NCBI RefSeq assembly: GCF_008245225.1
Contig: NZ_VTAW01000001.1
Coordinates: 62,001-126,000 of the forward strand
Origin: Natrialba swarupiae
GTDB lineage: Archaea > Halobacteriota > Halobacteria > Halobacteriales > Natrialbaceae
DNA: 64,000 nucleotides
Direction: 5' to 3'
In this document: one piece after another, positions 8,504 to 16,865 of the stretch
How the letters are laid out: each line of letters starts with the position of its first letter
Numbering within the stretch: the stretch's first letter is position 1
Position numbers and translations under genes: made by a program
The notes under the pieces: generated by a model
What the model was told of the DNA's origin: nothing
The model's input: the letters and a program-made list of their open reading frames with translations, nothing else
The model's database searches: none

Positions 8504-8944
8504 ATGAACGTACGGGACGCACTCGAGGCCGACGCCGACGCACTCGCGGCGATCGCCGACTCGCCGACCGACGTGATGCGAAATCTCGTTCACGATCGGA
8601 CGGTCCGCGTCGCCGAAGACGGCACGCACGATCCGAACGCGGACGTCTCGAGTTCGCAGTACGACGGCTCGGATCCGGAGGATCTGCTCGGGTTCATCAG
8701 CTTCGACGCGCGCGAGGATACGGTTCACGTCACCCAGATCGGCGGGACCGCCGAGGCCTGCAAGCGGCTGCTGGCCGAACCGGTCCGATTCGCCGAACGC
8801 GAGTCGATGGCCGTCGAACTGCTGATGTCGCCAAACCGCGACTCCGTTCGAGAGGCTGCCGACGCGCTCGGGTTCGAACGAACGGGACGGGGACCACGGT
8901 TCGACGGCGCTCGAACGGAACGGTTTCGACTGGAGTCCGAGTGA
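8504..8944 (+). CDS. GNAT-family N-acetyltransferase-like protein
   Basis: The 146-residue protein starts MNVRDALEADADALAAIADSP, a typical GNAT opening. It has the beta strands LLGFISFDA and TVHVTQIGG, and ends with a NRDSVREAADALGFERTG acetyl-CoA-domain C-terminus. Members transfer acetyl groups to amines; the substrate is unknown. The classic Q/RxxGxG/A loop is weak here, so activity is uncertain. A TATA box (ATTTATATTC) lies 33 bases before the ATG, fitting a leaderless transcript. The next gene starts directly after its stop, so the two form an operon. Confidence 0.75.
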   Translation: MNVRDALEADADALAAIADSPTDVMRNLVHDRTVRVAEDGTHDPNADVSSSQYDGSDPEDLLGFISFDAREDTVHVTQIGGTAEACKRLLAEPVRFAERESMAVELLMSPNRDSVREAADALGFERTGRGPRFDGARTERFRLESE

Positions 8945-9436
8945 ATGGCGACACTCGACGCCGTTGGATCGTCGAGACGGGCCATCTCGTCGATCTGGCG
9001 CGCCCTCGAGCGACGTGTCGCGAACCCCGTCTTTCGTCGGTTGTTACGATCGCGATGTCACTGGCTCGTGAGTCGTCGTCTCCTGGTCCTCTCGTACGTC
9101 GCCACCCGTAGCGGGAAACGTTACACGTTCCCGGTCTCCTACCGTTCGGTCGACGGCCACCCGACCGTCCTCACGCCGCGGTCGGCGACGAACTGGTGGA
9201 AGAACTTCCGCGACCCTCACGAGTGTGTGCTCCACCTTCGCGGGAGGGAACTCCCCGCCACTGGGGAGGTCGTCGGCGACGACGAACGCGATGCCATTAC
9301 CTCTGCGTACCTCGAGTCGAGTCGCCTGATCCGGTTGGTGTTCGGCTCCCACGAGATCGAAGCAGACCGAACCGACGACACGTCACCACGTCTCGTGGCC
9401 GTTCGATTTCGACTCGAGACCGACGTGGTCAGCTGA
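8945..9436 (+). CDS. Nitroreductase/deazaflavin-dependent oxidoreductase-like protein
   Basis: The 163-residue protein contains RLLVLSYVATRSGKRYTFPV, TPRSATNWWKNFR and VLHLRGRELPATGEVV. These stretches match the split-barrel fold of F420-dependent nitroreductase-like (DUF385) proteins. The ATG directly follows the TGA of the acetyltransferase gene, which suggests coupled translation. Its last eight bases overlap the 3' end of the convergent PolD small-subunit gene. Whether it binds F420 or FMN cannot be told from sequence. Confidence 0.65.
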   Translation: MATLDAVGSSRRAISSIWRALERRVANPVFRRLLRSRCHWLVSRRLLVLSYVATRSGKRYTFPVSYRSVDGHPTVLTPRSATNWWKNFRDPHECVLHLRGRELPATGEVVGDDERDAITSAYLESSRLIRLVFGSHEIEADRTDDTSPRLVAVRFRLETDVVS

Positions 9437-11081
9437 ACTTCTGGACGGTAACGTCGAGCGTGTCCAGATCAACGATGGGCGCGTACCCCGCATCGGGGTC
9501 GATGTTGACGGACTTCTGGAAGTCGGTCTGGGCCTGCCAACAGCCCGAGTTTATCGCGAGCACGTTGTGATACTTGCCGAAGCCGAGTTTGTGGACGTGT
9601 CCGGTATGGAAGATATCGGGAACGTCCTCGATGACGAGGTAATCCCGTTCCTCGGGTGCGAGACGTGTGTGACCGCCGAACTGCGGCGCGACGTGTCGTT
9701 TCTTGAGGAGATGGTACATCGCTTTGTGGGGGTCGTCGTAGCTCGCTTTCTCCTCGGGGAGTTCGGCGATCACCTCGTCGAGGGAAACGCCGTGGTACAT
9801 CAACACGGAGACCCCCTCGAGTGTCACCGTCGATGGGTTGCTCACGATCCGGGCGTCGTGAGCCGACATAATGTTGCGGAGGTTTTCGTCGAAGCCAGGC
9901 TGAGGTTCCGCGAGTCGTACCGCGTCGTGATTCCCCGGAATCATGACGATCTCGATGTCCCCGGGGACCGATTTGAGGTGTTCGTTGAACGTCTCGTACT
10001 GTTCGTAGATGTCGACGATCTCGAGTTCCTCGTCCTGGTTCGGATAGACGCCGACGCCCTCGACCATGTCCCCGGCGATCAACAGGTACTCGACGTGGTC
10101 GGCCTCCTCGGTGTAGAGCCAGTCCGCGAAGGCGTTCCAGGCGTCTTCCATGAACTCCTCGCTCCCGACGTGGACGTCGCTGATCAGCGCCGCCTGCACG
10201 TGACGATCCGCGGTCGACGGCTCGCGCGTTCGAGGAACGTCGGGGAAGTACATCGAGTCGACGAACGCGATCCCCGCATCGTCCGAGAGCGTCCCCTCCA
10301 TCGCCAGCACCTCGTCACACAGCAGTTCCTCGACCAGGTCGGCGTACTCCCGGTCTTTCATCACCAACCACGGAAACGTCCCCGTGGCGTCCTCGAGTTC
10401 GATCAGCCAGTGCCCGCTCGCCGTCGACCGAACGTCGTTGACCAGCCCGACCATGCCCGCCTCGCTCCCCCCAGGCATACTCTGGATCGCCGTCGCCGGC
10501 CGGTGGTTGACCCGCCCTTTGAGCTTCGAGCCGAGTCGCTCGAGTCGATCGCGAAACACCGCGACGAAGTCGTCGTACTCCCCCGTCCCCGTGCTCTCGC
10601 CGGTCATATCGCCGTCAATCTCGAGCGACCGTAACTCGGGATCGGCCGATCGGTTTCCGGTAGACGACCGGTCGACGTCGGACGTCGACCGCGGCGAATC
10701 GACGGCGGTCGACGCCTGATCGGTGGCTGGCCGGGATCGGTCGTCGGGGGGTGGAGACCCCTTCGTTTCACCTGGAGATTGGGTACCCGAATCGTTCACA
10801 CTGGTGGAGTTGTCTCCAGTTGAAACAGAGGGGTGTTCTCCAACGGGATCAGCCGACTGCGGGACCGAATCGTTCGACGACGATTCCGCCGAAAGCGCCG
10901 TCTCGACGTGGTCGGTTCGAACCACCAGCGCGTCCTCGGCCACGTCCTCGACGACGCGCTCTAAGACCGCCGCCGGATTCTCGGCGGAGGCGATCAGCGT
11001 GACGGCTTCGCGCTCGGCGTTGTAGCCGCGGCTCGTGAGTTCGTCGACGATCCGGGCCGCACCCTCGAGTGGCACGATCAC
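9429..11081 (-). CDS. polB: DNA polymerase D small subunit (DP1)
   Basis: The 550-residue protein is the calcineurin-like 3'-5' exonuclease subunit of the euryarchaeal replicative polymerase PolD. Residues 1-75 form the N-terminal helical domain. Residues ~80-155 are a very acidic Ser/Thr linker. An OB-like part follows (MPGGSEAGMVGLVNDVRSTASGHWLIELEDATGTFPWLV). The phosphoesterase core has ALISDVHVGS, LLIAGDMVEGVG, MIPGNHDAVR, MYHGVS and HTGHVHKLG, so all metal ligands are present. The gene is part of the origin neighbourhood. The linker-coding DNA also contains a pair of ORB-like repeats. Confidence 0.95.
   Translation of the reverse strand: MIVPLEGAARIVDELTSRGYNAEREAVTLIASAENPAAVLERVVEDVAEDALVVRTDHVETALSAESSSNDSVPQSADPVGEHPSVSTGDNSTSVNDSGTQSPGETKGSPPPDDRSRPATDQASTAVDSPRSTSDVDRSSTGNRSADPELRSLEIDGDMTGESTGTGEYDDFVAVFRDRLERLGSKLKGRVNHRPATAIQSMPGGSEAGMVGLVNDVRSTASGHWLIELEDATGTFPWLVMKDREYADLVEELLCDEVLAMEGTLSDDAGIAFVDSMYFPDVPRTREPSTADRHVQAALISDVHVGSEEFMEDAWNAFADWLYTEEADHVEYLLIAGDMVEGVGVYPNQDEELEIVDIYEQYETFNEHLKSVPGDIEIVMIPGNHDAVRLAEPQPGFDENLRNIMSAHDARIVSNPSTVTLEGVSVLMYHGVSLDEVIAELPEEKASYDDPHKAMYHLLKKRHVAPQFGGHTRLAPEERDYLVIEDVPDIFHTGHVHKLGFGKYHNVLAINSGCWQAQTDFQKSVNIDPDAGYAPIVDLDTLDVTVQKFS
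10755..10779 (+). promoter_or_regulatory. ORB-like repeat inside the PolD small-subunit gene (forward)
   Basis: The plus strand reads CCCCTTCGTTTC followed by CTGGAGAT. This matches the core of the origin boxes at 15081 and 14664 (CCCCTTCGTTTC...TGGAAAC). It falls within the acidic-linker codons. Confidence 0.5.
10812..10840 (-). promoter_or_regulatory. ORB-like repeat inside the PolD small-subunit gene (reverse)
   Basis: The plus strand reads TCTCCAGTTGAAACAGAGGG followed by GTG. It is an inverted relative of the 10755 box and has the same face-to-face arrangement as the two boxes flanking the origin. Confidence 0.5.
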
Positions 11082-11239
11082 ACGTCTGCGACCGGACGAA
11101 AAAAGGGTAGCGAAACGACGGCCGACGCGATCGTTCGTGGCTCACTGCAACGGGTGTCGAACCGACCGGAACGCTACCCACTCTCAGTACTGTTCGACGA
11201 GGGGAACCTTGATTGCATGCCCCGGTAAAATGCGGGACG

Positions 11240-12181
11240 ATGAGCGGTCCCCACTCCGGCGATCCAGGCGGTGACTCGGACGACGGAGATTCCGGTTGGA
11301 ATTCCCGCAATTCGACGCGGAACGACGATCGTCCGGAAGAATCCGACGACGACGCCGTAGCGAACGAATCCGCTGTCGCCGACGCGTCGACCGAAAACGC
11401 CACGAGTGACGTGACGATCGAAGACGACGGAATCGTCCGCTGGTTTCTCGGCACCGAAGACGGAACGGTCGTCTTCGTCCGGGACATTCTGAGTAGCGTC
11501 GCTATCGTCGCCGTCATCGCGCTGATACTGTTCGGAATCAGCGGCATCTGGCCACCGCTGGTCGCCGTCGAGAGCGGAAGTATGGAGCCGAACATGGAAC
11601 GTGGTGACCTCGTGTTCGTCGTCGACGACGACCGGTTCGTCGGCGACGAGGCCGTCGACGGAACCGGCGTCGTCACGCTCGAGAACGGCGAGAACGGCGA
11701 CCACGAGAAGTTCGGCCAGGCCGGAGACGTAATCGTCTTCAAACCCGACGGAAGCGATCATCGCACGCCGATCATCCACCGAGCTCACTTCTGGGTGGAC
11801 GAAGGCGAAAACTGGGTCGACACCAAAGCCGAAGACGAGTACGTCGGCGACGCCACCTGCGCCGAAGTGCCGACCTGCCCCGCCCCACACGACGGGTTCG
11901 TCACGAAAGGCGACGCCAACAGCGGCTACGACCAGTACCGCGGCGGCGCCCAGACGGACGTCGTTTCCCCCGACTGGGTGACCGGCAAGGCGATGATTCG
12001 CGTCCCGTGGCTCGGTCACGTCCGGCTGTTTTTCGACTCGCTGTTCGGCGCGATGGTCGGTCCCGTCCCTCACGGCGCAGGGTCCGGACTCGCCTCGAGC
12101 CTCCTCGACGGATCCACCGCGGCACACGTCGGCGTCGGCGCTGTCGTCGCCAGCGGAGACGGACTCGTTCGCCGTCGATAA
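11240..12181 (+). CDS. Signal peptidase I (archaeal S26B type)
   Basis: The 313-residue protein cleaves Sec signal peptides at the outer face of the membrane. A disordered acidic N-terminus (residues 1-70) precedes a transmembrane helix (SVAIVAVIALILFGI). Box B follows as VESGSMEPNMERGD with the catalytic Ser, then the PIIHRAHFWV box, where His replaces the bacterial Lys, and VTKGDANSGYDQY with the third acidic residue. The ATG at 11240 is preferred over the one at 11213 because haloarchaeal composition begins there. It is divergent from the PolD small subunit, a conserved neighbourhood near oriC1. Confidence 0.9.
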   Translation: MSGPHSGDPGGDSDDGDSGWNSRNSTRNDDRPEESDDDAVANESAVADASTENATSDVTIEDDGIVRWFLGTEDGTVVFVRDILSSVAIVAVIALILFGISGIWPPLVAVESGSMEPNMERGDLVFVVDDDRFVGDEAVDGTGVVTLENGENGDHEKFGQAGDVIVFKPDGSDHRTPIIHRAHFWVDEGENWVDTKAEDEYVGDATCAEVPTCPAPHDGFVTKGDANSGYDQYRGGAQTDVVSPDWVTGKAMIRVPWLGHVRLFFDSLFGAMVGPVPHGAGSGLASSLLDGSTAAHVGVGAVVASGDGLVRRR

Positions 12182-12213
12182 CTCGAGGTCAGCGTCCGCT
12201 TGTGATCTCGAAA

Positions 12214-12669
12214 TTACTCCCCGGTCGTGATCTCGAGTCGAAGCGCATCCCCGTCCCGAACGACGTGCTCGGTCGGATCGACCCGTTCGTCGTCGACGAA
12301 GAACTCGAGTTCGACCGCCGACTCGCGGCCATCGTATTCGGTGTCGTCGATGGTGACGACGTGCTCGCCGTCTCGCTCGTCGGAGGTGAACTCCGGCAGG
12401 AGACCGATCGCCTCAGCGAACGTGACTCGCTCCCCACTCTCGGGATGGTCGTTGTACCAGTAGTCGTCGCTCTCGTGAAGGTGGAAATTCATCGAGTAGT
12501 CATCAGCATGTTCGGCCTGGAATCGGTCCGCCGAGAGATCGAACGGATCGCCGTCGATCACGATGTCGATTTCGCCGCGCTCGTACTCGTGATCGGGACC
12601 GTCGTCGGAAAGACACCCGGCTAGCGAGACGAGTCCCGCTGCGCCGGCGAGCACCGCCCGTCGGTTCAT
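12214..12669 (-). CDS. Predicted secreted lipoprotein of unknown function
   Basis: The 151-residue protein begins MNRRAVLAGAAGLVSLAGCL, a Tat signal with a lipobox Cys at residue 19. The mature part is acidic and rich in His, Tyr and Trp (FHLHESDDYWYNDHPESGE). It ends in a likely beta-sandwich without a recognised motif. The frame is open far upstream in the antisense of orc1, but only the part from the ATG at 12669 looks like protein. It is cotranscribable with the orc1 gene, which ends about 100 bases upstream on the same strand. Confidence 0.7.
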   Translation of the reverse strand: MNRRAVLAGAAGLVSLAGCLSDDGPDHEYERGEIDIVIDGDPFDLSADRFQAEHADDYSMNFHLHESDDYWYNDHPESGERVTFAEAIGLLPEFTSDERDGEHVVTIDDTEYDGRESAVELEFFVDDERVDPTEHVVRDGDALRLEITTGE

Positions 12670-12737
12670 GTCGAGTGGAATCGGCTCGAGGACTATTAGC
12701 CCGTCGTCTCGAACCGGCGAATGCGTCGAAAATCGGT

Positions 12738-12800
12738 GGTTCAGTTCTCGAAACGGGCGATGCGCTCGTGGTTCAGTTCTCGAATCGCGCCTGCACGAAC
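12738..12800. repeat. Short tandem duplication at the orc1 3' end
   Basis: About 31 bases containing the orc1 stop region (GGTTCAGTTCTCGAA) occur twice in tandem. The second Orc1 C-terminal ending (ARFEN plus stop) therefore lies as a silent copy just past the real stop. Confidence 0.6.
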
Positions 12801-14650
12801 GGCTGGACGTCGTCGATATCGCTGAGCCGCGAGTCCGACAGCAGGACAGCTTCGGTCTCCTCGAGGGGCACCGAGAGGCTGATCTCCTTGGTCCGGCCGT
12901 ACCGACCCTTCGAGACGACGACGGCGTTGACGATACCGAGCATGTCGAGTTCGCTGATGAGGTCAGTGACCCGCCGCTGGGTGAGGACGTCGGCGTCGAT
13001 CTCCTCACAGAGGCGCTTGTAAATGTTGAACACTTCTCCCGTGTTGATGCTGTGAACGCCGTTTTTCTCCAGCAGGATGATCGAGAACAGGACGAGTTTG
13101 CTCTGGGTCGGGAGCGTGCGGACGACCTCGACGACGCGATCGAGTTCGATCTTGTCCTGGGCCTGTCTGACGTGTTCCTCGACGATCGTCTCGGACTGGG
13201 CCCGTTCGGCGAGTTCGCCCGCGGTTCGAAGCAAGTCGAGTGCGCGTCGCGCATCGCCGTGTTCCTGGGCGGCAAAGGCCGCACAGAGTGGGATCACGTC
13301 GTCCGAGAGCGCCCCACCTTTGAACGCCACTTCGGATCGGTGCTGGAGGATATCGCGCAACTGGTTCGCGTCGTAGGGCGGAAAGACGATCTCCTCTTCA
13401 CCGAGCGAGGATTTGACGCGCGGATCGAGGAAGTCGGTGAACTTCAGATCGTTCGAGATACCGATGATCGACACCCGCGAGTTCTCGAGTTCGGAGTTCA
13501 TCCGCGAGAGATTGTAGAGGGTGTCGTCGCCGCTTTTCTCGACGAGTTTGTCGATCTCGTCTAACATGATAACGACGACCCGCTCGTCGTAGTCGACCGC
13601 ATCGAAGAAGACGCTGTAGACGCGATCGGTCGGCCACCCCGTCATCGGCACCTCCTCGAACGACTCTCGGTCCTCCTCGAGCGACTCGATTCGAGCCTCG
13701 ACGGCTGATTTCGAGTCGAACGGCGTCGACTCGAGTGGGTGATCCGGCGGGAACTTGGCTCCATGTTCCTCGTGGCTCGAGGCGGACTCGTCGTCGACCG
13801 TGGTGATGAACCGGTCGGCGTCGTCGGTCTCGTCCGATCGCTCGCTACTGTCGGATGCGTCGGTTCCGGTGGGATCGTCGGTCGATCGATCATCCCCCTC
13901 GTTTCGAGTCGGTGATTCGCCCGTTTCCAACCCCCCCATTTCTACTGCAGAATCGCCATCAGTAGTCTGGTTTGTATCTCCAGATGAATCAGTCGAACCG
14001 GCGGGAGAGGTGGCAGTCGGATCTCCGGATCCAGTGTCGGCTTCGGTCGGACGCGCCTCCGCGTCCTCGATCGGGAACTCGAACAGTTCGGACTCCCCCT
14101 CGGACGAGTTGGGGGGTGAATCGGGCGGCTGGGATCGATCGTACTCGTCGACGGCAGCGAGAAGCGACTCCAGTTCGTCGATTCGGTCGTCGATACGTTG
14201 TTCGTTCTTCTCGATGAACTTATTCGCCAACTGTGCGAGTACGCGATACTGCGTATCGGTGACCTCGCAGTTGATGTACTCGACGTCACACGGAACGCTG
14301 TACTTCTGGGAGGTGCTCTCGAGTTCCTTGCTGACGAATTTTGCACTTGCGGTCTTTCCAGTTCCCGTCTTTCCGTAGATGAGGATATTCGACGGGGTCT
14401 CGCCACGGAGTGCTGCCACCAGGATCGTCGCCATCTTGTTGATCTGGTCGCTTCGATGGGGGAGTTCGTGGGGAGTGTAGGACGGGCGGAGCACCTCCTT
14501 GTTCTCGAAGATCGGCTCGCCGCTGAGGAGATCGTCGAACAGACCCTGATTCGACTCCTCATCGTCGACCTCCGTTCCGCCGAGATCCATGGCAAATCCA
14601 CGCGTCCCGTCGATTTCGTTCGACCTATTGTTCGTATTGTCGTCTGACAT
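12773..14650 (-). CDS. orc1: Orc1/Cdc6 replication initiator
   Basis: The 625-residue protein binds origin boxes and loads the MCM helicase. The AAA+ part has Walker A in IYGKTGTGKTAS (about residue 96) and Walker B in VVIMLDEIDKL (about 385). Sensor-1 is VSIIGISNDLKF and sensor-2 is HGDARRALDLLR. A winged helix follows (VVRTLPTQSKLVLFSI onward). Between Walker A and Walker B there is an acidic Ser/Asp/Glu-rich insertion of about 150-170 residues, making it far longer than the usual ~400. The ATG at 14650 is preferred to the one at 14665. It faces away from the AT-rich origin, as expected for an oriC1-linked orc. Confidence 0.95.
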   Translation of the reverse strand: MSDDNTNNRSNEIDGTRGFAMDLGGTEVDDEESNQGLFDDLLSGEPIFENKEVLRPSYTPHELPHRSDQINKMATILVAALRGETPSNILIYGKTGTGKTASAKFVSKELESTSQKYSVPCDVEYINCEVTDTQYRVLAQLANKFIEKNEQRIDDRIDELESLLAAVDEYDRSQPPDSPPNSSEGESELFEFPIEDAEARPTEADTGSGDPTATSPAGSTDSSGDTNQTTDGDSAVEMGGLETGESPTRNEGDDRSTDDPTGTDASDSSERSDETDDADRFITTVDDESASSHEEHGAKFPPDHPLESTPFDSKSAVEARIESLEEDRESFEEVPMTGWPTDRVYSVFFDAVDYDERVVVIMLDEIDKLVEKSGDDTLYNLSRMNSELENSRVSIIGISNDLKFTDFLDPRVKSSLGEEEIVFPPYDANQLRDILQHRSEVAFKGGALSDDVIPLCAAFAAQEHGDARRALDLLRTAGELAERAQSETIVEEHVRQAQDKIELDRVVEVVRTLPTQSKLVLFSIILLEKNGVHSINTGEVFNIYKRLCEEIDADVLTQRRVTDLISELDMLGIVNAVVVSKGRYGRTKEISLSVPLEETEAVLLSDSRLSDIDDVQPFVQARFEN

Positions 14651-14663
14651 TCGTCGTACACGC

Positions 14664-14686
14664 ACCCCCTTGTTTCGTGTGGAGAC
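14664..14686 (+). promoter_or_regulatory. Origin recognition box 1
   Basis: ACCCCCTTGTTTCGTGTGG followed by AGAC lies just upstream of the orc1 start. It is probably bound by Orc1 and may also autoregulate orc1. Confidence 0.75.
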
Positions 14687-15080
14687 CCGAACTCGAAGTC
14701 GCGATTAGACGGGCGTAGACGGGGAAACACAGCCAATCTACGAGAGTGGTGACCGAGTTCGGATCCAGTTGATGCAAACGAACCAGAGGAACACATGGAT
14801 AATAAATTCTTCCCTTCAATTCAGGGTATTCGAGAAAAGACGGTTCACATCCGCCCTACGTTTCGTCTCGACGGCGCGTTTGGCGGCGTTTCGTTCGGCG
14901 ACGTGGATAGTTCGCCTCGACAGGGTCGAACGTGATCGACCCGTACGGGTCGGTCTCGAGTACGGTGAGGGACAGTTTCGAGGAGGGTTTCGACAATCCG
15001 AGGCCAGACACTGGAGTGAAATCGAAACTGGGGCGATGAAGTCGGACGGGACGAGTAAATCGCCGATCGACGTTGTCCAA

Positions 15081-15110
15081 CCCCCCCACCCCTTCGTTTC
15101 GAGTGGAAAC
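15081..15110 (+). promoter_or_regulatory. Origin recognition box 2 with G-string
   Basis: A run of C residues precedes CCCCTTCGTTTCGAGTGG and AAAC. This is the full haloarchaeal ORB on the left of the AT-rich region. Confidence 0.85.
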
Positions 15111-15139
15111 CGTCGAAGAGGTCGGTGGGAACGACAGGA

Positions 15140-15290
15140 TCTAGTCTGGGAAGTTTTATTTAGGTGGGATAGAAACAGTATCCGTAGAACTAGCAAAATA
15201 GAGTTGTTACTAGAGTGAATTGGTTTTCTTACTAGAAAGAACTAGATTTGCTCGATTTCTGCCGATGAATTACTAGAAGTCCTGAAAGCG
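15140..15290. other. AT-rich duplex unwinding region
   Basis: This stretch is markedly AT-rich against a G+C-rich background. It has repeated short words such as ACTAGAA, ACTAGCA and TACTAGA and lies between the inverted boxes 2 and 3. It is the likely site of initial melting. Confidence 0.75.
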
Positions 15291-15387
15291 TCAAAATCAC
15301 TCCAGAGACGCCCAATCACTTCCGATCGACGCCGCTTCGTCCACCTCACCGTCCTCGAACACCGTCTCAAGAGTGACGGGTTCGTTG

Positions 15388-15415
15388 GTCTCCACTCGAA
15401 ACGAAGGGGTGGGGG
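15388..15415 (-). promoter_or_regulatory. Origin recognition box 3 with G-string
   Basis: GTCTCCACTCGAAACGAAGG followed by GGTGGGGG is the exact inverse of box 2 and closes the origin on the right. Confidence 0.85.
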
Positions 15416-15797
15416 TGTGTTCCCCAGCCTCGACTCCACTCGTACTCTCTCCTCTCATGGGTCGTGACAACACTCCACATTCTCGTGTTGTCCTCTCTTA
15501 GTTCCGTGCTATCTCCTCTCACAGTTTACTCAGCACGTCCGACATCCCATCCGGACTCCTCGTCTTAGTTCACCTGTAGTAACACGTCCTTATCTCTCTG
15601 TTCGGACCAGCGACAACCGACCGAGTATCGCTCGAGTGATCGATACCAAGCTCGGTACTTCTCGCAAAACCCACACTCAAATATCTCGAAGGTATTACAC
15701 TCTCTTCTGTCCGAGAGTCAACTCGTTTGACGTAGGCTTAAGTGAGTTCGGTTCAGTAGTACGCGCAGACACACCCCGTGTGCTGGAGGCCCTAACG

Positions 15798-16436
15798 ATG
15801 GGACTGTTCACAGAACTCAAAGATAGTATCTCTCGGGCTACGGACCGCCTGTTCTCCGAACAGGAACCCAAACGAATCGGTATCTATGGTCCACCGAACG
15901 CCGGAAAGACGACACTCGCAAATCGCATCGCCCGAGACTGGACGGGCGATGCGATCGGAACGGAGAGTCACATCCCCCACGAGACTCGTCGCGCGCGTAG
16001 GAAAGAAAACGTCGAGATCGAACGGAACGGAAAGTCGGTAACGATCGACATCGTCGACACGCCTGGCGTGACGACGAAAGTGGATTACGAGGAGTTTACC
16101 GACGAGATGGAAGAAGACGACGCAATTCGTCGCTCTCGTGAGGCGACCGAAGGGGTCGCCGAAGCCATGCACTGGCTTCGCGAGGACGTCGACGGCGTCA
16201 TCTACGTCCTCGACAGCGCGGAGGATCCGATCACGCAGGTCAACACGATGTTGATCGGTATCATCGAATCTCGTGATCTCCCAGTTCTCATCTTCGCGAA
16301 CAAGATCGACCTCGACGACTCGAGCGTCAAACGCATCGAGGACGCCTTCCCACAGCACAAGACCGTTCCGCTCTCGGCGAAGGAAGGCGAGAACATGGAC
16401 GAAGTGTACGAGAACATCGCGGAGTACTTCGGGTGA
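15798..16436 (+). CDS. oapA: Small GTPase OapA/ArvA (oriC-linked, vesicle formation)
   Basis: The 212-residue Era-like GTPase has the P-loop GIYGPPNAGKTTLANR (about residue 30), the switch-2 DTPG in VDIVDTPGVTTK, and the NKID base-recognition motif in LIFANKIDLDD. The gene is the first of the conserved three-gene set beside oriC1, called origin-associated proteins. The homologous GTPase ArvA has been reported to drive extracellular vesicle formation in Euryarchaeota. The long open frame starts at 15636, but the conserved protein starts at the ATG at 15798. Spacing to the next gene is 6 bases, so oapABC is an operon. Confidence 0.88.
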   Translation: MGLFTELKDSISRATDRLFSEQEPKRIGIYGPPNAGKTTLANRIARDWTGDAIGTESHIPHETRRARRKENVEIERNGKSVTIDIVDTPGVTTKVDYEEFTDEMEEDDAIRRSREATEGVAEAMHWLREDVDGVIYVLDSAEDPITQVNTMLIGIIESRDLPVLIFANKIDLDDSSVKRIEDAFPQHKTVPLSAKEGENMDEVYENIAEYFG

Positions 16437-16442
16437 TCCTGG

Positions 16443-16844
16443 ATGCCAACAGCAACTAACGCCGACGACTCCGATCCCGCAGACGGAATCCAGATCGACC
16501 TGATCAGCGGTGAGCGCATGGAGAACATGGCGACGATGGAGAAGATCCGGATGATCTTAGACGGCGTCCACGACGGAAACATCGTCATCCTAGAAGAAGG
16601 TCTGACGCCGGACGAAGAGAGTAGGCTCATCGAGACGACGATGGCCGAAATCAATCCCGAGGACTTCAACGGGATCGAGATCGAGACGTATCCGAAGTCG
16701 GATAGCAAGGACTCGTCGCTTCTCGGTCGGATTATGGGTGGCGACGGATCGGAGGCGAAACTGACCGTGATCGGACCGGCGAACCGGATCGAGACGCTTC
16801 ATAAAGACGAGACGCTCATCAGCGCCCTCGTCTCTCGAAGCTAA
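16443..16844 (+). CDS. oapB: DUF2073 protein OapB/ArvB
   Basis: The 133-residue protein has GIQIDLISGERMENMATMEK, DGVHDGNIVILEEGLTPDEE and KLTVIGPANRIETLHKDETL, the pattern of DUF2073. No catalytic motif is apparent. It is always found between the GTPase and the zinc-ribbon gene in haloarchaea, so it probably works with the GTPase in vesicle formation or an origin-linked process. It starts six bases after the oapA stop. Confidence 0.85.
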   Translation: MPTATNADDSDPADGIQIDLISGERMENMATMEKIRMILDGVHDGNIVILEEGLTPDEESRLIETTMAEINPEDFNGIEIETYPKSDSKDSSLLGRIMGGDGSEAKLTVIGPANRIETLHKDETLISALVSRS

Positions 16845-16865
16845 CACCTACACCACTCCGAACTA

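Larger units (their letters stand above)
14651..15797. other. Predicted replication origin (oriC1-type)
   Basis: This 1.1-kb gap between orc1 and the oapABC operon has no convincing gene. It carries three strong ORB boxes with G-strings, two of them inverted around a stretch that is clearly AT-rich (about 15150-15290, with many TACTAG-like words). Orc1 beside inverted ORBs and an unwinding region is the standard haloarchaeal oriC1 layout. The right part (15430-15790) is also AT-richer and contains the oapA promoter. Confidence 0.9.

Noticed and set aside
7577-8944. 455-codon frame running antisense to aspartate kinase into the GNAT gene
   Set aside because: Only its last third, from 8504, is protein-like and has a promoter. 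The rest is antisense shadow.
9567-10634. Long open frame antisense to the PolD small-subunit gene
   Set aside because: It is the mirror of high-G+C coding sequence and has no family signature. The opposite strand is certain PolD small subunit.
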